Below are positions 16,469-25,449 of a stretch of 64,000 bases of DNA, one piece after another. The stretch is from Salinibacterium sp. SWN167 (GTDB lineage Bacteria; Actinomycetota; Actinomycetes; Actinomycetales; Microbacteriaceae). Below the pieces are notes generated by a model, which saw only the letters and a program-made list of their open reading frames with translations, made no database searches and was not told the DNA's origin. Made by a program: the position numbers and the translations under genes. Each line of letters opens with the position of its first letter. Position 1 is the stretch's first letter. Location of the stretch: the NCBI RefSeq assembly GCF_015864665.1, contig NZ_JADYWU010000001.1, forward strand, positions 558,001 through 622,000, given 5' to 3'.

Positions 16469-16490
16469 GGCCAATCGCGGTATTGTGGCC
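16469..16490. promoter_or_regulatory. Second dyad and leaderless -10 box of the MocR gene
   Basis: GGCCAAT (16469-16475) is mirrored by ATTGTGGCC (16482-16490) with one extra base. TATTGT (16481-16486) lies six bases before the ATG at 16493. Binding here would allow autorepression. It shares CCAAT with the first operator. Confidence 0.45.
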
Positions 16491-16492
16491 TC

Positions 16493-17914
16493 ATGAATAG
16501 CCTTTCTGCCCGCGCATTGGTTGTGATGATGGGCGAGTGGCGTGCGAGTGGATCGAACGCTGCCTATCTGGCCGTCTCTGACCGCATCCGCCTCCTCATC
16601 ATGGATGGCCGCATTCTGACCTCGACGCGCCTGCCAGCCGAGCGCGAGTTGGCGCTCGCTCTCGGGGTGAGCCGCACCACGGTGACGGCGGCCTATTCGG
16701 CGCTCCGCGAGGGCGGTTACGTCGAGAGCACGCGTGGCTCAGGCAGTGTTGCTCAGTTGCCGCATCGCGCAAGCCTGATCCCTGATTCCGCTGCCCCGCA
16801 GATGCTCGATTTCAGCAAGTCGACCATTTCGGCCGCTCCCGAGGTGATTGAGGCATCCCGCCGTGCTGCCGAACAACTGCCGGCCTACCTGGGGGAGTCT
16901 GGCTTCGACCCGGTAGGGATCCCGGCGCTGCGTGAGGCCATTGCCCAACGCTATGCCGACCGCGGCCTGCCGACGAGCCCCGACCAGATCATGGTGACGC
17001 TCGGCGCACAGCACGCCATCGCGCTGATTTCGCGCACCCTCATGTCACGCGGTGACCGCGCCCTCATGGAAAACCCGAGCTACCCGCACGCCCTCGATGC
17101 GCTCCGGGCGGCTGGCGCGCGACTCGTGCCGGTCGGTGTTTCGACCGAAACCGGTTGGGATGCCATCGCCGTTGAGCAGGCTATCCAGCGCACGAGCCCC
17201 TCGCTTGCGTACCTCATGCCCGACTTTCACAACCCGACCGGTCAGTCGATGCCCGAAGAGCTGCGCGAAAAAATACTGACCCTCGCGGAACGCCACGGCA
17301 CCGCAGTCATCGCCGACGAGACAATGGCCGAACTCGATCTGGATGGCAACGGCGTCCGGCTGCCCTTCGCCGCTCACGGCAACGCGATCTCGGTGGGTTC
17401 GGTCGGCAAGACAGTGTGGGGTGGGCTGCGCACAGGGTGGATCCGCGCCGACCACGCCACCATCCGCCAGCTCGTTCGTGCTCGCTCCGCCGGTGACCTT
17501 GGCACCCCGCTGCTCGAACAGCTCGTCGTCACCAACATTCTTGAGAGCTATCCGGCGATTCTGGATGCTCGGCGCACGTCTCTTCGGGCCGGCCGCGAGC
17601 ACCTCTCCACCCTCCTCGCCGAGCAACTGCCGTCCTGGCAGGTGCCGCACACCCCCGGCGGAATGACCGCGTGGATCAATCTCGGCCAACCCGTCAGCTC
17701 GCAGCTCGTGCTCGCCGCCCGCAACGAAGGGCTCGTGATCGCGGCTGGTCCGCGGTTCGGCATGGATGGCGCCTTCGAACGCTTCCTGCGCATTCCGTTC
17801 AGCGGGGGCGCGGCCGACCTGGAACAGGGCGTCTCGGCGCTCGCCGCAGCGTGGTCGACGGTGATGCGGCATCCGTTCTCGCCAGCGAGCAGTGAATTCG
17901 CAAACGTCGTCTAA
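16493..17914 (+). CDS. MocR/PdxR-type GntR regulator with aminotransferase domain
   Basis: A 473-residue fusion regulator. The N-terminal GntR winged helix (RILTSTRLPAERELALALGVSRTTVTAAYSALR) covers about residues 20-90. A fold-type-I aminotransferase domain covers about 110-460, with PLP lysine probably in SVGSVGKTVWGGLRTGW near residue 305 and the Asp in VIADETMAEL near 275. Such proteins sense PLP or amino compounds. Being divergent from yczE with shared palindromes, it is best viewed as the YczR-type controller of that transporter. Confidence 0.9.
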   Translation: MNSLSARALVVMMGEWRASGSNAAYLAVSDRIRLLIMDGRILTSTRLPAERELALALGVSRTTVTAAYSALREGGYVESTRGSGSVAQLPHRASLIPDSAAPQMLDFSKSTISAAPEVIEASRRAAEQLPAYLGESGFDPVGIPALREAIAQRYADRGLPTSPDQIMVTLGAQHAIALISRTLMSRGDRALMENPSYPHALDALRAAGARLVPVGVSTETGWDAIAVEQAIQRTSPSLAYLMPDFHNPTGQSMPEELREKILTLAERHGTAVIADETMAELDLDGNGVRLPFAAHGNAISVGSVGKTVWGGLRTGWIRADHATIRQLVRARSAGDLGTPLLEQLVVTNILESYPAILDARRTSLRAGREHLSTLLAEQLPSWQVPHTPGGMTAWINLGQPVSSQLVLAARNEGLVIAAGPRFGMDGAFERFLRIPFSGGAADLEQGVSALAAAWSTVMRHPFSPASSEFANVV

Positions 17915-18072
17915 GTTGCACGACGGAGAGAGCGTCATTTCGGCTTCGCACCTTTAACGTAGATGTAATCTCGCGAGAGTACGCGGAATACTCAGCGTGC
18001 TGAGAGAATTGACCTAACCAAGAAGTGGTTTTTGCGACCGCGCCCGCGTTTAACAGCAACGAAAGTTCCCTC

Positions 18073-21000
18073 GTGCATCTGCTTTCTGTCTTCTCCCTGC
18101 GTAACCGCGCTCTCATCGCGCTCGTGACGATCGTTATCGGAATCTTCGGTGGCGTTGCTTTGACGTCGCTCAAGCAAGAGCTCATTCCGTCGCTGTCGTT
18201 GCCGCAGATCTTCATCGTCTCGACCTACCCGGGCGCATCTCCGGCGGTTGTTGATAAGGACTTGGCTGGCCCGCTTGAGGCCGCCATCCAGGGCGTCGAG
18301 GGGCTTGAGTCGACGACCGCAACCTCGAACTCGAACTTCGCCAACATTTCGGCATCCTTCGAATACGGCACCAACATCGCCACTGCTGAGCAGAAGATTC
18401 AGCTCGCCATCAACCGCATCTCCGGCCAGCTTCCTGACTCCGCCGACACTCAAGTTTTCACCTTCAACTTCACCGATCTTCCGGTCGTGCAGATCGCAGT
18501 CTCGAGCGATCTCGACCCTCTTGAGCTCTCCAGCAAGCTCGAAGCATCCACTCTGGTTGAACTCAATAAGTTGGATGGCGTCAGTGACGCAAGCCTGCTG
18601 GGTACGTCTACTCAGCGCCTGGTTATCACTCCCGACCAAGACGAACTGTTCCTCAACGGGCTGAACAATCAGGACATCATTTCTGCGCTCGACGACAACG
18701 GCGTGCTGTTGCCAGCCGGTGAGATCACCGAAGACGGTCAGACCCTCACGGTGCAGGCCGGTCAGCGCATCACGACGGCAGACGGCATTGCCGAACTGCC
18801 GTTGCTCGGCGGTTCAAACACCGACGTCGTCACCATCTCAGACGTAGCGAAAGTCGACGTCATCGACGATCCCGCCACCGGAATCTCGCGCGTTGACGGG
18901 GAGCCTTCGCTCACGATCGCGATCACGAAGAGCCCCGCGGGCAACACCGTGGCTGTGTCCCAAGCCGTTCTCGAAGCGATCCCCGACCTTGAGAGTGCCC
19001 TCGGCAACAACACCAAGTTCACGGTCGTCTTCGACCAGGCACCCTTCATCCAAGAATCGATCGACAGCCTCACCACCGAGGGATTGCTCGGTCTTGTCTT
19101 CGCCGTGATCGTGATTCTGGTGTTCTTGCTGTCGATCCGATCGACGCTGGTGACCGCGATCTCGATTCCGGCATCCGTTCTCATCACCTTCATCGGTATG
19201 CAGGTCTCGGGTTACACGCTCAACATCATCACCCTCGGAGCCCTCACGATCTCGATTGGTCGAGTGGTGGATGACTCGATTGTGGTCATCGAGAACATCA
19301 AGAGACACGTCTCGATGGGGGAGCCGAAGCTTCAGGCGATCCAGACGGCTGTGAAGGAAGTTGCGGGAGCCATCACGGCCTCCACCGTGACGACCATTGC
19401 CGTGTTCTTGCCTCTTGCTCTTGTCGGCGACATCACGGGAGAGCTGTTCCGCCCGTTCGCGTTGACGACCGCCATCGCGCTCGCCGCATCACTCTTCGTA
19501 TCGCTCACCATCGTGCCGGTGCTCGCCTACTGGTTCCTCGGCAACAAGGCTGTACCGCGCCACACCGAAGACGCTGTCGAGCACGCGCACGCAGCGGGTA
19601 TGCCTCAGGAAGAGAAGACCAACGCCCTGCAGCGTGGCTACCTGCCAGTAATCAAGTGGACGCTTAAGCGCCCCGTTGCCACACTCATGACGGCTGTTCT
19701 CCTGCTCGGTGGAACAGTGGCACTCGTGCCGTTCATGAAGACCAACTTCATTGGCGACAGCGGACAAAACACTCTGACGGTCAACCAAACCCTGCCGCTC
19801 GGTGCAAGCCTCGAAGCTCGCGACGAAGCCGCCAAGAAGGTTGAAGCGGTTCTCATGGACCTCGACGGCATCGAGACTGTGCAGCTCTCCATCGGTTCTA
19901 GTGGTGGATCCCTAAGGGCCGCGTTCTCCGGCAGCGGTGCCAACGCGTTCTCGCTCACGACAGACCCCGACCTCGATCAGACCGAGCTGCAAGAAGACGT
20001 GCGCGACGCTGTCGCCGACATCGAGGATGCCGGCGAGATCACCCTTGCTGCCGCATCCAGTGGTTTCGCATCGAGTGACATCGAGATCAACCTCACCGCC
20101 ACGAGCGATTCTGAACTGCGCGAAGCATCGGATGCCCTACTCGAGCAGGTGCGCGACCTCGACATCGTTGCCGAAGCCACCAGCAACCTGTCGGAACAGC
20201 AGCCATTCATCTCGATCGTTGTTGACCGCGACAAGGCCGCCGAAGTCGGGCTGAGCGAGATCGCAGTCGGTGGAATTGTGACCGGTGCGATGAACCCGAA
20301 TGCGGTCGGTAGCGCCGTCATCGACGAATCGACGCTCTCGATTTACATTCTCAATGACCTCGCGCCCACCACGATTGAAGAGTTGGAAGACTTCGAGATC
20401 CCGGGTGCCACCGGACTCATCCCGCTGACGGATGTCGCCACAGTGTCCGTTGACGACGGCCCCGCGAGCATCACCTCGGTGAAGGGCGTACGCAGTGCGA
20501 CCCTGAGCGTGACGCCGAGCAGCGACGACGTGGGAACGGCATCCGCTCTGGTTGCTGCCGCTGTTGACGAAGCAGAATTGCCCGCGGGCGCTTCGGCTGA
20601 ACTGGGCGGCGTCGCTACTGAGCAGACGGATGCGTTCCAGCAGCTTGGCCTCGCGCTCCTGGTCGCAATTCTCATCGTGTACGTCGTGATGGTGGCAACC
20701 TTCAAGAGCCTCCGCCAGCCGTTGCTGCTGCTGGTCTCGGTGCCCTTCGCGGCAACCGGTGCCATTGCGCTTCAGGTAATCTCGGGCATCCCACTCGGTG
20801 TCGCCTCGCTCATCGGTGTGCTCATGCTCATCGGTATCGTCGTGACGAACGCGATCGTGCTCGTTGACCTCATCAACCAGTACCGCGTGAAGGGCATGCG
20901 TGCTCGCGAAGCCATCATCGAGGGTGCATCGCGTCGACTTCGCCCCATCCTGATGACCGCTGCGGCGACAATCTTCGCGCTCCTTCCCCTCGGCATCGGT

Positions 21001-21228
21001 GTCACGGGTCAGGGAGGCTTCATTTCGCAACCGCTCGCCATCATCGTGATCGGTGGACTCGTCTCCTCGACGGTCCTCACCCTCGTGGTGCTTCCCGTTC
21101 TCTACTACCTCGTTGAGGGAGCCAAGGAGCGTCGCGAAGACAAGAAGGCTGCCGGCACCGATCGCAAGAGTCGTCGCGCGGCGAAGAAAGCCGGTCGCGA
21201 GACTCCGGTGGTTGCCACCGCAGAGTAA
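18073..21228 (+). CDS. RND-family efflux transporter (HAE1-like)
   Basis: A large inner-membrane pump of about 1051 residues, with one N-terminal helix, a large outer-face domain, then helices, duplicated in the second half. NIITLGALTISIGRVVDDSIVVIENIKRH near residue 400 is the RND motif with the paired acidic residues of the proton path. The second half ends with ILMTAAATIFALLPLGIG and a basic cytoplasmic tail. I chose the GTG at 18073 (VHLLSVFSLRNRALIAL) because GAAAG precedes it; a longer frame opens at 18025. No adaptor or outer-membrane channel gene is adjacent, consistent with a Gram-positive. Substrate unknown. Confidence 0.92.
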   Translation: MHLLSVFSLRNRALIALVTIVIGIFGGVALTSLKQELIPSLSLPQIFIVSTYPGASPAVVDKDLAGPLEAAIQGVEGLESTTATSNSNFANISASFEYGTNIATAEQKIQLAINRISGQLPDSADTQVFTFNFTDLPVVQIAVSSDLDPLELSSKLEASTLVELNKLDGVSDASLLGTSTQRLVITPDQDELFLNGLNNQDIISALDDNGVLLPAGEITEDGQTLTVQAGQRITTADGIAELPLLGGSNTDVVTISDVAKVDVIDDPATGISRVDGEPSLTIAITKSPAGNTVAVSQAVLEAIPDLESALGNNTKFTVVFDQAPFIQESIDSLTTEGLLGLVFAVIVILVFLLSIRSTLVTAISIPASVLITFIGMQVSGYTLNIITLGALTISIGRVVDDSIVVIENIKRHVSMGEPKLQAIQTAVKEVAGAITASTVTTIAVFLPLALVGDITGELFRPFALTTAIALAASLFVSLTIVPVLAYWFLGNKAVPRHTEDAVEHAHAAGMPQEEKTNALQRGYLPVIKWTLKRPVATLMTAVLLLGGTVALVPFMKTNFIGDSGQNTLTVNQTLPLGASLEARDEAAKKVEAVLMDLDGIETVQLSIGSSGGSLRAAFSGSGANAFSLTTDPDLDQTELQEDVRDAVADIEDAGEITLAAASSGFASSDIEINLTATSDSELREASDALLEQVRDLDIVAEATSNLSEQQPFISIVVDRDKAAEVGLSEIAVGGIVTGAMNPNAVGSAVIDESTLSIYILNDLAPTTIEELEDFEIPGATGLIPLTDVATVSVDDGPASITSVKGVRSATLSVTPSSDDVGTASALVAAAVDEAELPAGASAELGGVATEQTDAFQQLGLALLVAILIVYVVMVATFKSLRQPLLLLVSVPFAATGAIALQVISGIPLGVASLIGVLMLIGIVVTNAIVLVDLINQYRVKGMRAREAIIEGASRRLRPILMTAAATIFALLPLGIGVTGQGGFISQPLAIIVIGGLVSSTVLTLVVLPVLYYLVEGAKERREDKKAAGTDRKSRRAAKKAGRETPVVATAE

Positions 21229-21243
21229 TCCGTGAGTGGTCTA

Positions 21244-21278
21244 GTTTCCCCACGCCGGTTCAGCTGCCGTGGGGAAAC
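21244..21278 (+). terminator. Hairpin after the RND transporter gene
   Basis: GTTTCCCCACG (21244-21254) pairs perfectly with CGTGGGGAAAC (21268-21278), a strong 11-base stem. No long T run follows. Confidence 0.6.
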
Positions 21279-21331
21279 AGAATTTCTGTCACTATTGCAA
21301 CTGGCTTGCCGCGGATAGAAACGGATCACTC

Positions 21332-21556
21332 ATGCTCGACAACATGTCATCGTTCACGACTCTCGCCATACTGCTACCCGTTGTGCTGCTTCTTGTGGGG
21401 GTGCTGCTGGGTTACGGCATTATTCGAGCCGCCGTAGTCGGAGCACTGCGCGATCACCACAAGTGGCTCGAGCGTCGCGAGTCGAAGGTGAATTCGCAAC
21501 CGCAGCCTGTTCAGCAGACTGACCTCCGGGACTTCCCTTACAACCACAACGTTTAG
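21332..21556 (+). CDS. Small single-pass membrane protein
   Basis: A 74-residue protein from ATG 21332 (MLDNMSSFTTLAILLPVVLL). It has one transmembrane helix at about residues 10-32, then a basic/charged region HHKWLERRESK and a polar tail. An ATG at 21344 is an alternative start. No family recognised. Codon use matches neighbours and it lies alone after a strong terminator, so it has its own promoter if real. Confidence is moderate because of size. Confidence 0.5.
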   Translation: MLDNMSSFTTLAILLPVVLLLVGVLLGYGIIRAAVVGALRDHHKWLERRESKVNSQPQPVQQTDLRDFPYNHNV

Positions 21557-21912
21557 TGAGCCGGCGAAGCGGCCAGTAGCGGCATCCGCTCGAACCTCGC
21601 TATTAGGGCCTCGATCGAGTAACGTAGTCAAGTCGGCTCAAGACAGCGCGAAATCTCGCGTATGGGTTTGTAAGTCTTGCGGGCCGGTTTGCCAGTCCAT
21701 CCAACTGGTGACAATCACACGAATGTATGTGACGGCCTCGGTCAAAGACTGCCCGGGTTCAGTAGTGCAGCGTACGAATGCTCAAGCTAATTAGAAGACA
21801 GCCAATCGGTTTCTAACCAATCGGTGTCTCGCTAACTAAATGGTGAGTGTTGGCGTGCGCGCGTGCTCCACGCACTAGATGTGTTCCATCTAAGAACAAC
21901 CCGGAAAGAACT
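21557..21912 (+). other. Long untranslated region ahead of the DEAD-box helicase gene
   Basis: This 356-base stretch has no credible gene. It is visibly less GC-rich than its surroundings in places and contains small hairpins, for example CGCGA/TCGCG in GCGCGAAATCTCGCG near 21648-21662. It also contains a direct repeat CCAATCGGT (21802-21810 and 21820-21828). GGAAAG eight bases before ATG 21913 is the ribosome-binding site. A long structured leader is common for cold-inducible RNA helicase genes; that role is inferred. Confidence 0.45.
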
Positions 21913-24297
21913 ATGCCTAATTTCAATAAGCCTGCCACTGGTCGTGGCAACAAAAACTTCAACTCTGGAGCGCCCAAACGTGGCGGTTCACGCAGCGAAG
22001 GTCACCGCGGATTCCGTGCCGATGAGGGCGATGCCCCCAAGCGTCGCTGGAGCGCGGATGACCGTGCCGCTCGCACCGGAGACCGCAAGCCAGGCGGAGC
22101 CCGTGGCGGACGCGACGAGCGTCGCCCCGACTGGACTCCTCGCGAAAAGCCTGCCCGTGGTGGACGCCCCGAGGCCGGCGGCCGCGGAGATCGCCCCTCC
22201 TACGGTGACCGCCCGCAGCGCAACGAACGTGGCGCCTATGGTGACCGTCCCCAGCGCAGCAATGACCGTCCTTCCTATGGTGACCGCCCCGAGCGCGGCG
22301 GACGCCCTTCGTATGGCGACCGCAACGAGCGCCCGCAGCGCAGCAACGATCGCCCGTCTTACGGCGACCGTCCCGACCGTGGCGGCAACGCCGGTCGCAG
22401 CGAGCGTCCGTCGTACAACGATCGCAACTCGAGCGGTCGCAGCGAGCGTCCGTCGTACAACGATCGCAACTCGAGCGGTCGCAGCGAGCGTCCGTCGTAC
22501 AACGATCGCAACTCGAGCGGTCGCAGCGAGCGTCCGTCGTACAACGATCGCAACTCGAGCGGTCGCAGCGAGCGTCCGTCGTACAACGATCGCAACTCGA
22601 GCGGCCGTAACGAGCGCCCCTCGTACAATGACCGCAATGCTGGAGGCCGTTCAGAGCGTCCCTCCTACGGTGACCGCCCCGACCGCGGTGGCCGTCCCTC
22701 CTACAACGATCGCACCGAGCGTCCGTCCTATAACGATCGCAACGCTGGCCGCACTGAGCGTCCCTCGTATGGTGACCGTGGCGCATCCGCTGGTCGCACC
22801 GAGCGCCCGTCGTACAACGACCGTGCTCAGCGCACCGAGCGCCCCGCGTACGGTGACCGTCCCGACCGCGGTTCACGCCCCGAGCGTTCCGAGCGTCCCG
22901 CCTACAACGAGCGCCCGCAGCGTTCAGAGCGTCCCTCGTATGGCGACCGCCCTGACCGTGGTTCGCGCCCGTCGTACAGCGACCGCAACGATCGCAATGA
23001 CCGCCCGCAGCGTTCCGAGCCGCGCGAAAGCGCCTACTACCCGGCCCGCGATGGCAAGTCGTCGCACTCGCAGCAGGAAGACGTTGTACTTGAGCGTCTC
23101 GTAGCCAAGACCGTTACCGCCAGTGATGTTGAAGGCAAGTCCTTCATCGACCTCGGTATTGGATCGAACATTTCGCGTCAGCTCGCCTCCATGGGTGCAG
23201 AGTCGCCGTTCCCCATCCAGGCAGCAACCATCCCCGACGTTCTCGCCGGCAAGGATGTTCTCGGCCGCGGAAAGACTGGATCGGGCAAGACCATCGCTTT
23301 CGGTGCGCCTCTCGTTGAGCGCCTCATGGAAAACAATGGTGGCAAGGATCGTCAGATGGGCCGCAAGCCGCGCGCCCTCATCCTCGCTCCGACCCGTGAG
23401 CTTGCTCAGCAGATCGACCGCACCATTCAGCCCATCGCTCGCAGCGTTGGCCTGTTCACCACGACCATCGTGGGTGGCGTTCCTCAGTACAAGCAGGTTG
23501 CAGCCCTCACCCGTGGTGTCGATGTCATCATCGCGACCCCAGGCCGTGTTGAAGACCTCATCGAGCAGGGTCGTCTCGACCTCAGCCAGGTGAAGGTCAC
23601 TGTTCTCGACGAAGCAGACCACATGTGCGACCTCGGGTTCCTCGAGCCTGTTCAGCGCATTCTGCGTGAGACCAGCGAGGGCGGCCAGAAGCTGCTGTTC
23701 TCGGCAACCCTCGATAAGGGTGTCGCCACTCTCGTCAAGGAATTCTTGGTTGACCCGGCCGTGCACGAGGTTGCTGGTGAAGACCAGGCTTCTTCCACGA
23801 TCGACCACAAGGTTCTGCTCATCGAACAGCGCGACAAGCGTGCGATCATCAAGCAGCTTTCCGCCGGCACGGGCAAGACTCTCGTCTTCACCCGCACGCG
23901 TGCATTCGCTGAAGAGATGGCCGAATTCTTGAGCATGGGTGGCACCCCCGCCACGAGCCTTCACGGTGACCTCAACCAGTCGCGCCGTACCCGCAACCTG
24001 CAGATGCTCACGAGCGGCAAGGTCAACGTGCTCGTCGCGACCGACGTTGCAGCCCGCGGCATCCACGTGGATGACATCAGCCTCGTTATTCAGGCTGACG
24101 CTCCCGAGGAGTACAAGACGTACCTGCACCGCGCCGGCCGCACCGGTCGCGCAGGCAAGGCCGGAACCGTTGTCACGCTCATCCCGCGCAACCGTCGTCG
24201 CAAGATGGACGAACTCCTCGGCCGCGCCGAGATCGATGCAGAGTCGGTCGACGTAGCGCCTGGCGATTCGTTCGTCGACAAGCTGGCTGCGCTCTAA
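21913..24297 (+). CDS. DEAD-box RNA helicase with long N-terminal Arg/Tyr-rich repeat region
   Basis: A 794-residue ATP-dependent RNA helicase. Residues 1-375 are low-complexity, dominated by RPSYGDR and RPSYNDR units. Five identical 42-base DNA units (22393-22602) encode GRSERPSYNDRNSS. The helicase core follows: Q-motif region FPIQAATIPD near residue 435, Walker A GRGKTGSGKTIAFG, PTRELAQQ, TPGRVEDL, a DEAD-box variant reading DEAD at VLDEADHM, SATL, and HRAGRTGRAG near residue 742. It probably remodels structured RNA in the cold or in ribosome assembly. The repeat tail likely binds RNA and could drive condensate formation. Start ATG 21913 follows GGAAAG. Confidence 0.95.
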   Translation: MPNFNKPATGRGNKNFNSGAPKRGGSRSEGHRGFRADEGDAPKRRWSADDRAARTGDRKPGGARGGRDERRPDWTPREKPARGGRPEAGGRGDRPSYGDRPQRNERGAYGDRPQRSNDRPSYGDRPERGGRPSYGDRNERPQRSNDRPSYGDRPDRGGNAGRSERPSYNDRNSSGRSERPSYNDRNSSGRSERPSYNDRNSSGRSERPSYNDRNSSGRSERPSYNDRNSSGRNERPSYNDRNAGGRSERPSYGDRPDRGGRPSYNDRTERPSYNDRNAGRTERPSYGDRGASAGRTERPSYNDRAQRTERPAYGDRPDRGSRPERSERPAYNERPQRSERPSYGDRPDRGSRPSYSDRNDRNDRPQRSEPRESAYYPARDGKSSHSQQEDVVLERLVAKTVTASDVEGKSFIDLGIGSNISRQLASMGAESPFPIQAATIPDVLAGKDVLGRGKTGSGKTIAFGAPLVERLMENNGGKDRQMGRKPRALILAPTRELAQQIDRTIQPIARSVGLFTTTIVGGVPQYKQVAALTRGVDVIIATPGRVEDLIEQGRLDLSQVKVTVLDEADHMCDLGFLEPVQRILRETSEGGQKLLFSATLDKGVATLVKEFLVDPAVHEVAGEDQASSTIDHKVLLIEQRDKRAIIKQLSAGTGKTLVFTRTRAFAEEMAEFLSMGGTPATSLHGDLNQSRRTRNLQMLTSGKVNVLVATDVAARGIHVDDISLVIQADAPEEYKTYLHRAGRTGRAGKAGTVVTLIPRNRRRKMDELLGRAEIDAESVDVAPGDSFVDKLAAL
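22393..22602 (+). repeat. Five perfect 42-bp tandem repeats inside the helicase gene
   Basis: Five identical 42-base units at 22393, 22435, 22477, 22519 and 22561 encode 14 residues each. A diverged sixth unit follows at 22603-22644. Perfect identity at the DNA level points to recent expansion or ongoing slippage. The unit length is a multiple of three, so copy changes keep the frame. Confidence 0.95.
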
Positions 24298-24323
24298 CAA
24301 GCACCCCGCTCACTCGAGCATAA

Positions 24324-24370
24324 GAAAGCCCCGGATGCCCCACTCACGTGGTCGGCATCCGGGGCTTTCT
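24324..24370 (+). terminator. Strong terminator after the helicase gene
   Basis: GAAAGCCCCGGATGCC (24324-24339) pairs perfectly over 16 bases with GGCATCCGGGGCTTTC (24354-24369). The loop is 14 bases. TTTCT closes the stem. Confidence 0.85.
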
Positions 24371-24474
24371 GCATGCGCCCGCTGTGGTTGACGGGCGTGG
24401 CATCCCGTGGTTCTATGGAGCGCACGCGCTGTTGCGATTAAATCTCAAATAATAAGATTGTTGGGTAACCACAG

Positions 24475-25323
24475 ATGTTTATTCGATCGCAACACACTTC
24501 TCGGATCGCGACCCCGGCGGGCGTTCTGCTCATCGCTGCCAGTTTTCTACTGTCGTCATGCTCGACCGGCCCAGTCGGGTTGGCGTCTTCAAGCATCGAC
24601 ATCGAGCCCTATGCACACGTGACCGCCACGCTCGACTTCGAGGCGGGCACCGTTGTTCTGCCGGTGGATGCCATTGACCGGGATGCGCCGCAGGTCGATG
24701 AACTCCGGCGTGAAGCGTCGCAGGTATTGACTGACGCGTGCCTCGCCGAGAGTGGGCTGCCTGGCTACAGCCGGTCAGAGACGGTGTCGATCGAAGAGGA
24801 TCGGCTCTTTGGGCTGTGGAGCGTCCCGCTCGCTCAGGAGTACGGTTTCGAGATTGCGGCCCTCATCGACCAAGTGCCCCCGACTCCGACCGATGACGAG
24901 TTACGCTGCCTCGATGAATCCAAAGAAGAAATGAAAACACGCTTCAATCTGGATGACGGCTACTCGTTCGATGCGCAGGTCGCGGACGCTGCCTACGATG
25001 CCGCCTTCGCTTCGGAGCCAGGCCAAGCAGCGCTCGCTGTGGCCAAGGAGTGCATGGTTGGGCAGGGGCTAGAGTTCAGTGCCGACTCACCGATGCCTCA
25101 GTTCGACTACGAGTCGGATGGCGACAGCGCCGAGAACCGACGAATCGCCGTGATTCAGGCCACCTGCAATGTTGAGACCGGCGCGATCCAGACGCTGTAC
25201 GACCTCACTGCTCGCTACCAGTCGGCACTCATGGATGCCAGCGAAGCCGAGGCCAAGGAAGCTGCTGAGGTTGTCGCGACGCGCATCGCTGGTTTTGAGG
25301 GTGTGATCGCAGCTCGCGAGTAG
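24475..25323 (+). CDS. Putative lipoprotein of unknown function
   Basis: A 282-residue exported protein. The signal peptide includes GVLLIAASFLLSSCS, with lipobox LSSC placing the lipidated Cys near residue 29. The mature part is acidic and mostly helical, with two further cysteine positions (TDACLAESGLPGY and LRCLDESKEE; KECMVGQG and QATCNVETG) that could form disulfides. No family recognised. It is flanked by the helicase terminator upstream and a separate promoter region downstream. Confidence 0.7.
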   Translation: MFIRSQHTSRIATPAGVLLIAASFLLSSCSTGPVGLASSSIDIEPYAHVTATLDFEAGTVVLPVDAIDRDAPQVDELRREASQVLTDACLAESGLPGYSRSETVSIEEDRLFGLWSVPLAQEYGFEIAALIDQVPPTPTDDELRCLDESKEEMKTRFNLDDGYSFDAQVADAAYDAAFASEPGQAALAVAKECMVGQGLEFSADSPMPQFDYESDGDSAENRRIAVIQATCNVETGAIQTLYDLTARYQSALMDASEAEAKEAAEVVATRIAGFEGVIAARE

Positions 25324-25449
25324 GCAACCTGTCGCCAGATCGGCGGCTTTAAGGTCGCTGAAGCTGGTCAACAATTGACCTTCCCACTGCGGAGTAATGT
25401 AGCGACTGAAACGGGCCACGCCGTTTCTCGCTACCAGAAGAGGTCTTCT

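Noticed and set aside
22393-22644. CRISPR-like array of regular repeats
   Set aside because: The units are contiguous with no unique spacers, are in frame, and code for part of the DEAD-box helicase.
22359-22900. Long open frames on the opposite strand and in other frames across the repeat region of the helicase gene
   Set aside because: They arise from the 42-base periodic sequence and GC-rich codon structure of the real gene. They have no ribosome-binding sites and their products are low-complexity.
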